Assembly (NCBI RefSeq): GCF_014200455.1
Contig: NZ_JACHBW010000004.1
Span: forward strand, 124,001 to 188,000
Reading direction: 5' to 3'
Length of the DNA: 64,000 bases
From: Paraburkholderia bannensis
GTDB lineage: Bacteria > Pseudomonadota > Gammaproteobacteria > Burkholderiales > Burkholderiaceae
The translations under genes and the position numbers were made by a program. Under the pieces are notes generated by a model that worked only from the letters and a program-made list of their open reading frames with translations, made no database searches and was not told the DNA's origin. Shown here one piece after another: positions 57,332 to 64,000 of the stretch. Positions within the stretch are counted from its first letter, which is position 1. Each line of letters starts with the position of its first letter.

Positions 57332-58858
57332 TTACTGAAACGCCACTTCGGCGAAGCTGCGCAGTTTCCGGCTGTGCAGCTTGTGCAAGCCATTGGTGCG
57401 CAGAATCTCCATCGCCTTCACGCCGATCTGCAGATGCTGATCCACTTGCGCGCGATAGAACGAATCGGCCATGCCCGGCAGCTTGAGTTCGCCGTGCAAC
57501 GGTTTATCGGAAACGCACAGCAAGGTCCCATACGGCACGCGGAAGCGGAAGCCATTCGCGGCGATCGTCGCGCTTTCCATATCGAGCGCGACCGCGCGGC
57601 TCTGTGACAGGCGCTGCACCGGCTCGCGGTGATCGCGCAGTTCCCAGTTGCGGTTATCGACGCTCGCAACCGTGCCCGTGCGCATCACGCGCTTGAGTTC
57701 CGCGCCTTCCAGACGCGTGACGTCGGCCACCGCGCTCTCCAGCGCGAGCTGCACTTCGGCGAGCGCCGGAATCGGCACCCACAGAGGCAGATCCGCGTCG
57801 AGCACGTGGTCTTCGCGCACATAGCCGTGCGCCAGCACGTAGTCGCCCAGACGCTGCGTGTTGCGCAGCCCCGCGCAGTGCCCCAGCATGATCCACGCGT
57901 GCGGACGCAGCACGGCGATGTGATCGGTGATCGTCTTGGCGTTCGACGGACCCACGCCGATGTTGATCATCGTGATGCCGCTGCCGTCGGCGCGCTTGAG
58001 GTGATACGCGGGCATCTGCGGCAGCCGTGCGGGCGCGGTGCCTTCGTCGTCCTGCTCGCCGAGGTTCGCGTTATATGTCACCACGTCGCCCGGCTCCACG
58101 AACGAGGTGTACTCGCTGCGATAGTTGCGCAGATCGGCGTCGTCGGTGCGCGCCATCATCGCGCGGCCAAGCTTCACGAATTCGTCGATGTAAAACTGGT
58201 AGTTGGTGTACAGCACGTAGTTCTGCACGTGCGTGGGCGAAGTCGCCGTGTAGTGCTTGAGCCGATGCAGCGAGAAGTCCACGCGCGGCGCGGTGAAGAG
58301 CGCGAGCGGAAACGGCTCGCCGGGCAACGGCTCGTAGGTGCCGTTGACGATGCGATCGTCGAGCTCGGCCAGATCGGGCACATCGAACACATCGCGCATC
58401 GCGAACAGACGTTCCCGGTCCAGGTCGCCTTCGAGGTGGATGCCTTCGGCAAACGCGAAGTGGACCGGAACCGGCTGCTCCGACACGCCCACTTCGATCT
58501 GCACGTGATGGTTCTTCGCGAGCAGGCGCAGTTGCTCGCGATAGTAATTGCTGAACAGATCGGGACGCGTAATGGTCGTCTCGAACACACCCGGGCCCGC
58601 GACGAAACCATACGAGCGGCGCGAGTCGATGTGCGTGTTGACTTCGGTGCGGATGCGCACGAACGGATAGCAGGCGCGCACGCGGCGCTCGAACGACTCG
58701 CCACGCCGGTAGCGCGCGAAGGCGTCGCGCAGGAACGAGGTGTTGGCTTCGTAAATGGCGGCCAGGCGCGCAACGGCGTCGGCGGCGTCTTCGAAGGCTT
58801 CGAGCGGAAAGTCGTGCGGGGGCGTCATGAAAGTTCGCCGGTTGGTATCGTTGTTCAT
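57332..58858 (-). CDS. amn: AMP nucleosidase
   Basis: A 508-residue enzyme cleaving AMP to adenine and ribose 5-phosphate. An N-terminal AMN-specific domain is followed by the nucleoside-phosphorylase fold. The catalytic-domain features are ITMINIGVGPSNAKTITDHIAVLRPH near 310 and VALDMESATIAANG near 435, with the conserved Glu of the phosphorylase fold. It faces the FAH gene with 25 bp between stops. ATG 58858 has AGGCG at fair spacing; the ATG at 58828 is possible. Confidence 0.95.
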   Translation of the reverse strand: MNNDTNRRTFMTPPHDFPLEAFEDAADAVARLAAIYEANTSFLRDAFARYRRGESFERRVRACYPFVRIRTEVNTHIDSRRSYGFVAGPGVFETTITRPDLFSNYYREQLRLLAKNHHVQIEVGVSEQPVPVHFAFAEGIHLEGDLDRERLFAMRDVFDVPDLAELDDRIVNGTYEPLPGEPFPLALFTAPRVDFSLHRLKHYTATSPTHVQNYVLYTNYQFYIDEFVKLGRAMMARTDDADLRNYRSEYTSFVEPGDVVTYNANLGEQDDEGTAPARLPQMPAYHLKRADGSGITMINIGVGPSNAKTITDHIAVLRPHAWIMLGHCAGLRNTQRLGDYVLAHGYVREDHVLDADLPLWVPIPALAEVQLALESAVADVTRLEGAELKRVMRTGTVASVDNRNWELRDHREPVQRLSQSRAVALDMESATIAANGFRFRVPYGTLLCVSDKPLHGELKLPGMADSFYRAQVDQHLQIGVKAMEILRTNGLHKLHSRKLRSFAEVAFQ

Positions 58859-59087
58859 TGTCGTTCGCCTCAGTTCGTTTGAACGACATTAGCACGGAAG
58901 CGCGACATTCTGACAACGCCCTTCGTCATCGCTTCTCGTCATCGCCCTTCAAGCAGGGCGGAAATGCGGGCACGGCGGCGGCGGGCAGAGTTGACGCAAC
59001 AAGGAGAAACAAGGCAGATGCAGCGGTTCAGGACGGGTGGCGCGGCGCGGATTTGCTAGAATTCCAGAATCCCATCGGAGAATCACC

Positions 59088-59492
59088 ATGAAGTCGCATC
59101 TTCTTGCCGCCGTCGCCGCGACGCTTGCGTTTAGCGGGTTCGCCATGGCGGCGCCGGCCGACGACGCCAAAACGGCGGTCGAGGCCCAGTCCGCGCAGTC
59201 CGAGAACGAGCGGGCCGGTTTGCCCGATCTCGCGGCAATCAACCGTCCGGCTGCGCAGGTCAGCTCGAAGGTCGACATCAACGACGTGCCGCGCACGCCG
59301 AGCTTTCATGAAGTGAGCCCGACCGGCACCGAAATCACCGAATACCGCGACAAGGGCAAGCCCGTCGAGATCAACGTGCATTCGAACTTCGGCACGCGTT
59401 ACACGATGAGCTCGAACCCCGACACCTCGCCGCAAGTGCGCCCGAACGGCCAGGCCAGCACGCGCCTGCCGTCGATCAACCTGCATTACTGA
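59088..59492 (+). CDS. DUF2782 family exported protein
   Basis: A 134-residue protein with a signal peptide (MKSHLLAAVAATLAFSGFAMA|AP). The conserved part (about 85-130) includes TEITEYRDKGKPVEINVHSNFGTRY, typical of DUF2782, a small family usually found beside polA and thrB. The function is unknown. ATG 59088 follows CGGAGAATCACC. Confidence 0.85.
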   Translation: MKSHLLAAVAATLAFSGFAMAAPADDAKTAVEAQSAQSENERAGLPDLAAINRPAAQVSSKVDINDVPRTPSFHEVSPTGTEITEYRDKGKPVEINVHSNFGTRYTMSSNPDTSPQVRPNGQASTRLPSINLHY

Positions 59493-59644
59493 TATACCGC
59501 CCTCGCGCGTGGGCGGCGTGCGCTGTCCGCGCCGCCTCCTGACCGGGCGCGCCAGGCCCGCCCCGGCTTTCATGCTTTAGCGCACCTGCGCGCGGTTGAT
59601 CGCGCATGAGCCGGGCCCATTACGAATACCACACGACCTCTCGC

Positions 59645-60655
59645 ATGGCCGTCTTCACCGCTGTCACCGACACCCAACTCGCCCAATGGATGCGCGACTA
59701 CGATCTTGGCGATGTAGTCGATTTTCGCGGCATCCAGTCCGGCATTGAAAACAGCAACTTCTTCCTGACGACGACGCGCGGCGAATACGTCCTGACGATC
59801 TTCGAAAAGCTCACGGCGCAGCAGTTGCCGTTCTATCTGGACCTGATGCGCCATCTGGCCTCGCACAGCGTGCCGGTGCCAGACCCGATGCCGCGCGCCG
59901 ACGGTTCGCTGTTCGGCATGCTGCACGGCAAGCCGGCCGCCATCGTCACGAAGCTCGACGGCGCGCCGGAACTGGCCCCGCAGGTCGAGCACTGCGCCGA
60001 AGTCGGCCAGATGCTGGCGCGCATGCACCTGGCTGGCCGCGATTACGCGGGCGACCAGCCGAATCTGCGCAGCCTGCCGTGGTGGGAGGAAACCGTGCCG
60101 ACGGTGCTGCCGTTCCTCGACGACGCCCAGCGCGATCTGCTCACGAGCGAACTCGCGCACCAGCAGGCCTTCTTCGCGAGCGACAACTATGCGGCGCTGC
60201 CCGGCGGGCCGTGCCACTGCGATCTGTTCCGCGATAATGCCCTGTTCGCGCACGCCAACCCGCAAAGCGGCCATACGGTGCGCCTGGGCGGCTTCTTCGA
60301 CTTCTATTTCGCCGGTTGCGATAAATGGGTGTTCGATGTGGCGGTGACGGTCAACGACTGGTGCGTCGATCTCGCCACGGGCGTGCTCGATGCGGCCCGT
60401 GCCGAAGCTCTGCTGCGCGCGTACCAGACGGTGCGCCCGTTTACGCCCATTGAGATCGTCCACTGGACCGACATGCTGCGCGCGGGCGCGTACCGTTTCT
60501 GGGTCTCGCGCCTGTATGATTTTTATCTGCCGCGCTCGGCGGAACTGCTCAAGCCGCACGATCCCGGTCATTTCGAGCGCATCCTGCGCGAGCGCCGCGC
60601 CCTCACTCCCGGCGATATTCAAGTACTTTCTGGCCTGCCCCGTTCATGCAACTGA
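59645..60655 (+). CDS. thrB: Homoserine kinase (APH-fold type)
   Basis: A 336-residue kinase of threonine synthesis, phosphorylating homoserine. It belongs to the aminoglycoside-phosphotransferase-like ThrB group, not the GHMP type: [11 protein letters not shown] near residue 35, catalytic loop [12 protein letters not shown] near 185 and GFFDFYFAG near 215. ATG 59645 gives MAVFTAVTD; the earlier ATG at 59606 extends it without support. It overlaps the next gene by 10 bp. Confidence 0.95.
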   Translation: MAVFTAVTDTQLAQWMRDYDLGDVVDFRGIQSGIENSNFFLTTTRGEYVLTIFEKLTAQQLPFYLDLMRHLASHSVPVPDPMPRADGSLFGMLHGKPAAIVTKLDGAPELAPQVEHCAEVGQMLARMHLAGRDYAGDQPNLRSLPWWEETVPTVLPFLDDAQRDLLTSELAHQQAFFASDNYAALPGGPCHCDLFRDNALFAHANPQSGHTVRLGGFFDFYFAGCDKWVFDVAVTVNDWCVDLATGVLDAARAEALLRAYQTVRPFTPIEIVHWTDMLRAGAYRFWVSRLYDFYLPRSAELLKPHDPGHFERILRERRALTPGDIQVLSGLPRSCN

Positions 60656-61449
60656 TCGAAGTCCCCGCCAAGCAGGGCTATGTGTGGTTCCGCCAGGGCA
60701 TCTGGCTGTTCCGCCGCAATCCGCTGGCGTTTCTCACGCTGTTCTTCGCGTATCTGCTCGCCATGACGCTGATCTCGGCGGTGCCGCTGATCGGCGGCGT
60801 GCTGCCGCTCATCTTCGTGCCGGGCGTGGCAGTCGGCTTCATGGCCGCATGCCGCGACACGATCGCGGGCAAGCCGGTCTTTCCGACGATCCTCGTGGAC
60901 GGTTTCCGCTCGTACGGACCTAACGTCACGAAGCATTTGTTCGTTCTGGGCGGAATTTATGTGGTGGCGATGACGCTCGTGCTCGCGGCGTCCGCACTGG
61001 TCGACGGAGGCGAGCTGCTGCGTCTGATGACGCTGGGCGGGACGCTGGATACGGAGGCAATCGAAAACAGCAACGTGCCGCTCGCCGTGCTGGCGTCGCT
61101 GGCGGTCTATTTGCCGGTTTCGATGCTGTTCTGGTTCGCGCCGGTGCTGACGGCCTGGCACGACGTGCCGCCCATCAAGGCGATGTTCTTCAGCATCGTG
61201 AGCTGCTGGCGCAACAAGGGGGCGTTCGTGGTGTACGGCGCGCTGTGGTTCGCACTGTCGATGGGCGTGGCCGTCGGCCTGTCGAATCTGCTGCGGGCGC
61301 TGGGCGCGGGCGACTACGCGCTGGCGATCGTGATGCCGGCGCTGATCCTCGTGACGACGATGATCTACTGCTCGTTTTACGCGACTTACCGCGGCTGTTA
61401 CGGCATTCAGGAGAAACCGCCTGAGCAAGCGCCCGATTCGGGCCGCTAG
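60646..61449 (+). CDS. BPSS1780 family membrane protein
   Basis: A 267-residue integral membrane protein with roughly six hydrophobic segments and conserved start [21 protein letters not shown]. The function is unknown. The family is common in Burkholderia. It overlaps thrB by 10 bp, so it is probably cotranscribed. Confidence 0.88.
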   Translation: MQLIEVPAKQGYVWFRQGIWLFRRNPLAFLTLFFAYLLAMTLISAVPLIGGVLPLIFVPGVAVGFMAACRDTIAGKPVFPTILVDGFRSYGPNVTKHLFVLGGIYVVAMTLVLAASALVDGGELLRLMTLGGTLDTEAIENSNVPLAVLASLAVYLPVSMLFWFAPVLTAWHDVPPIKAMFFSIVSCWRNKGAFVVYGALWFALSMGVAVGLSNLLRALGAGDYALAIVMPALILVTTMIYCSFYATYRGCYGIQEKPPEQAPDSGR

Positions 61450-61513
61450 TCTTCTGCAGCGACAGCACACACCTGCGGGGCGCCAGCGTGCGCCCCGTTT
61501 TTATTGCTACGGC

Positions 61514-61693
61514 TTAGCCGTAGTGGTTCATCCACGAAGGATGACGGCCGGCCTTCTCGCGATCGAGCTTGCGCATGCGGAATTCCAGGTCGTAGATATC
61601 GGCCGATTCGGCCAGATACGCTTCCTCGCGCTCCTTGCGGGCGACGTCGGACGATTTCGTGAGGAACAGGAAAAGGCGGCTAAGCAGGTACAT
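61514..61693 (-). CDS. DUF3563 mini-protein
   Basis: A 59-residue protein: MYLLSRLFLFLTKSSD followed by a charged helix (ARKEREEAYLAESADIYDLEFRMRKLDRE) and PSWMNHYG. It matches the DUF3563 pattern seen in Burkholderiales; function unknown. ATG 61693 has CGGAGCCAGACC before it. Behind a double operator and a good promoter. Confidence 0.85.
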   Translation of the reverse strand: MYLLSRLFLFLTKSSDVARKEREEAYLAESADIYDLEFRMRKLDREKAGRHPSWMNHYG

Positions 61694-61740
61694 GGTCTGG
61701 CTCCGGATACTGGGCACATGCCCTCGTAAGGAATAGAGCC

Positions 61741-61773
61741 ATTATAGGGAAAACCCTGATTAGGGTAAACCCT
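61741..61773 (-). promoter_or_regulatory. DUF3563 promoter with double AGGGNAAACCCT operator
   Basis: On the minus strand TTTACC (61769-61764), a 17-bp spacer, and a perfect TATAAT (61746-61741). Two near-palindromes AGGGTAAACCCT (61762-61773) and AGGGAAAACCCT (61746-61757) lie 16 bp apart and cover the -35, spacer and -10 edge. Confidence 0.7.
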
Positions 61774-61830
61774 TGAATTGATACGGATTGTCGCAGGCAT
61801 GCGCGGACCGCGCCATAGCGCCCGCCGGGA

Positions 61831-63024
61831 CTAGCCTGCGTCCTGCGCCAGTTCGTCGTCGAAAGCCTCGTCGGGCTTGGCGCGGCGTTGCGTTTCGAAA
61901 AAGTCCCAGATCATCGTGCTGGCATCCGGTCCAGCGGAAGAATGGAACGGCACCGTGTCGTCGCCGCCGCTCCAGGCATGGTCGAGCCCGTCCACGCGGC
62001 ACAGCCGCACGATGCTCGCGCCATCGCGCAGGTAGTCGTGAACCGTGTAGCCTTCGCCATCGTGTTCGTGCGAGACGACGCCCTGGCGCACGCCCTCGCC
62101 ATCGGCGAGACCGTTGAGATGCAGGAACTGCACAGTCAGTTGCTCAGCGTTGACGGGCGCCACGACGGCGTCATTGCCGCCCTGCACGATCAGCGCCGGC
62201 ATGCCGGGATGCTTGCGCCCCGCCAGTTCGCCGTCGACCAGGGCGACCGGATCGTGATGCAGCCCGCGCCGCATCACGTCGAGCGCGGCAACGCCCGAGC
62301 GCGCCTCGCCAAACGCCGGCCCCGAATGCAGTGCGACTGCCGCGAACCGGCCAGGCGCGCGCATCGCCAGCAGCGACGCGAGACCCGCGCCCGCCGACAG
62401 CCCCGCCAGATAAATACGCGAACGGTCGAAACCATGCTCCTCGACGAGCGTATCGATCAGCGAGACGATCGCCGCCGCCTCGCCGCCGCCCGCTGGCTGG
62501 CGCGCGTCGTACCAGTGCCAGCACTGATGAGGATGCGCCTGCGCCGATTGTTCCGGGTACACCACGGCAAAGCCGTGCCGATCGGCGAGCAGGTTCATGC
62601 GGGTGCCCTCGGCAAACGAATCCATGGTCTGCTTGCAGCCATGCAGCATCACGACGACCGGCATGCCTTGAGTCGGGCGATCCGGCGGCAGGTACAGGCC
62701 ATAGGCGAGCGTGCGCGTTGCGCCCTTGGGCAAATGCCCGGCGCGCTCCCATTCTCCCGATGCCCATGCGGCAGCGCGGGGGCCGACACGCGATTCGCGC
62801 ACCGGCGCGTGCGGTGCAGGACGCGTCGGGGTGTTTCCAGCAGGGCTTCTGCCAGTGGCAGTGGCATTGGCCTGCGCGGCGGCGGGCTGCGCGCCCAGCC
62901 ACAACGCCTGCGCGTCAGAAGCGCGCAGGCCGGCCTCACGCAGCGCCGTGCGCGCCGCGCGATTCTGGATGGCGAACAGACGTCGCATGCCACCCGTCCA
63001 CAGCTTCGTCAGATCTTTCGTCAT
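61831..63024 (-). CDS. PHB depolymerase family esterase
   Basis: A 397-residue alpha/beta hydrolase of the extracellular-PHB-depolymerase-type esterase family. The oxyanion segment MLHGCKQT is near residue 127, nucleophile Ser in YLAGLSAGAG near 210, and VQGGNDAVVAPVN and DGLDHAWSG supply Asp and His. No signal peptide is seen, and a Pro/Ala-rich stretch (residues 45-85) precedes the catalytic domain. It may act on intracellular polyester or other esters. ATG 63024 follows AGAGCC. Confidence 0.88.
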   Translation of the reverse strand: MTKDLTKLWTGGMRRLFAIQNRAARTALREAGLRASDAQALWLGAQPAAAQANATATGRSPAGNTPTRPAPHAPVRESRVGPRAAAWASGEWERAGHLPKGATRTLAYGLYLPPDRPTQGMPVVVMLHGCKQTMDSFAEGTRMNLLADRHGFAVVYPEQSAQAHPHQCWHWYDARQPAGGGEAAAIVSLIDTLVEEHGFDRSRIYLAGLSAGAGLASLLAMRAPGRFAAVALHSGPAFGEARSGVAALDVMRRGLHHDPVALVDGELAGRKHPGMPALIVQGGNDAVVAPVNAEQLTVQFLHLNGLADGEGVRQGVVSHEHDGEGYTVHDYLRDGASIVRLCRVDGLDHAWSGGDDTVPFHSSAGPDASTMIWDFFETQRRAKPDEAFDDELAQDAG

Positions 63025-63281
63025 CAAAGGGCTCTTTAAGGGGGTCGGATACGTAGCGAATTAGCCAGCGCCACGTTCGTTGTGCGATGCACAATAACAT
63101 CAATCTGACAGCGTTGCAGTCGAATGAGTTCTAAAGAGAAATGGGCGTTCGTTGCGGCGCAGTAAGTGCAATGAATCGCGGCTATACTGGAAAACTCACG
63201 ACGCTCTTGTCGGCGCAACCCGCCGCTGGTGCGTTACTGAATTGACACCCACTTAACAATGCGCCGCGGCGGCGCCCGCTC
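63025..63281. other. Divergent intergenic region, esterase / PAP2
   Basis: 257 bp without a gene; it must hold promoters for both genes. Nothing distinctive was picked out by eye. Confidence 0.4.
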
Positions 63282-63992
63282 ATGCCCGACTTGCCCCTCA
63301 ACCTCTGGACCGCGATCACCAACCTCGGTGGCGCGGGTCTCACGTTTCCGCTGGCGTTCGCGATCGCGCTGTGGCTGGCCGCGGGCTATTCATGGCGGAT
63401 GGCGGCCAGCTGGCTGGCGCTCCTCGGGGCGGCAATCGGTCTTGTCACGTTGACGAAAATCGCCTTCCTGGGCTGGGGCGTCGGCGTGCGTTCGTACGAT
63501 TTCACGGGCCTGAGCGGCCATGCCATGATGTCCACCTCGGTTTATCCGGTGGCCTTCTTCCTGATGCTGCAAGGCGCGCGGCCCAAGCTGCGCGCGGCAG
63601 GCGTCGCGCTCGGTCTGGCGGTGGGCGTGGTAGTGGCCTTCTCGCGCGTCGTGCTGGACGCACATTCGCCTTCCGAAGCGGTGACCGGCACCATCGTCGG
63701 CGCGCTGACAGCGCTGGTGTTCGTGCGCTACTGGTGGGATGCGCGCTCGGGCGGAATATCGACGGCGGTGGTCGCGATCAGCCTGGCCGCCCTCACCATC
63801 GCCCTGCATGACGTTCGTGTGCCCACGCATCGCTGGGTCACGGATATTGCCCTGACGGTTTCGGGCCACGAACAACCTTTCGTGCGCGCCAAATGGAAAG
63901 CCAACCGGCCGATCCGTACGCCGGGAACGCCGATCGCGCCCGTCTCACAGACACGCGACACGCTCACGCCGGCCGCCCAGCGCCACGCGTGA
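63282..63992 (+). CDS. PAP2 family phosphatase, membrane-bound
   Basis: A 236-residue membrane protein with PAP2-type motifs: GLSGHAM (motif 2) and SRVVLDAHSPSE (motif 3, where the usual final Asp is Glu). Motif 1 is imperfect (K-IAFLGWGVGVR, no RP pair). It would remove phosphate from a lipid phosphate or undecaprenyl pyrophosphate. The Glu and missing RP reduce certainty about activity. The frame ends 9 bases from the window edge. Confidence 0.85.
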   Translation: MPDLPLNLWTAITNLGGAGLTFPLAFAIALWLAAGYSWRMAASWLALLGAAIGLVTLTKIAFLGWGVGVRSYDFTGLSGHAMMSTSVYPVAFFLMLQGARPKLRAAGVALGLAVGVVVAFSRVVLDAHSPSEAVTGTIVGALTALVFVRYWWDARSGGISTAVVAISLAALTIALHDVRVPTHRWVTDIALTVSGHEQPFVRAKWKANRPIRTPGTPIAPVSQTRDTLTPAAQRHA

Positions 63993-64000
63993 TTGCAGCG

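Overview
The window comes from a high-GC betaproteobacterium of the Burkholderia sensu lato group (Paraburkholderia, Caballeronia or Burkholderia). The evidence is the ~800-residue RpoD with an acidic insert, the BPSS1780-type membrane protein, the DUF3563 mini-protein, the polA and thrB neighbourhoods, and codon use close to GC saturation. It falls into two parts.

Left part, 1 to about 30.5 kb: an accessory non-ribosomal peptide siderophore locus. Read on the minus strand, from right to left, it holds NRPS-1 (A-T), NRPS-2 (C-A-T-E-C-A-T), a TonB-dependent receptor, an ABC importer (ATPase, fused FhuB-type permease), a FhuF-like iron reductase, a periplasmic ferrisiderophore-binding lipoprotein, NRPS-3 (C-A-T-C-A-T-E) and NRPS-4 (C-A..., cut by the left edge). 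A PvdE/SyrD-type peptide exporter is divergent from NRPS-1. Specificity codes read by eye give a collinear product of basic/Orn-type, D-Asp (probably beta-hydroxy-Asp), Gly, Thr, D-basic, Asp, and further residues encoded left of the window. The first three modules have the same layout as the ornibactin/malleobactin synthetases; the following modules make the chain longer. Fur-box-like sites lie before the receptor and before NRPS-4. The hydroxylase, acylase, MbtH, thioesterase and sigma-factor genes expected for such a pathway are not in the window.

Junction, about 30.5 to 30.9 kb: a CAT-anticodon tRNA gene with a long, class II-like variable arm. Its 3' end points at the siderophore locus, as expected if that locus lies in a tRNA-targeted island.

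Right part, 30.9 to 64 kb: core chromosome. It contains the macromolecular-synthesis locus (rpsU, yqeY, dnaG, rpoD on the minus strand, with tsaD divergent), a tandem UspA protein and a YhiN-type flavoprotein, folE2, the xseB-ispA-dxs isoprenoid operon, a Rieske oxygenase, a mercaptopyruvate sulfurtransferase, a Tat-exported dienelactone-hydrolase-like protein, NDH-2, polA back to back with a LOG-family gene, a LysR regulator with a split chromate transporter pair, a glutamine amidotransferase, an FAH-family enzyme, AMP nucleosidase, DUF2782-thrB-BPSS1780, DUF3563 behind a striking double operator, a PHB-depolymerase-family esterase and a PAP2 phosphatase.
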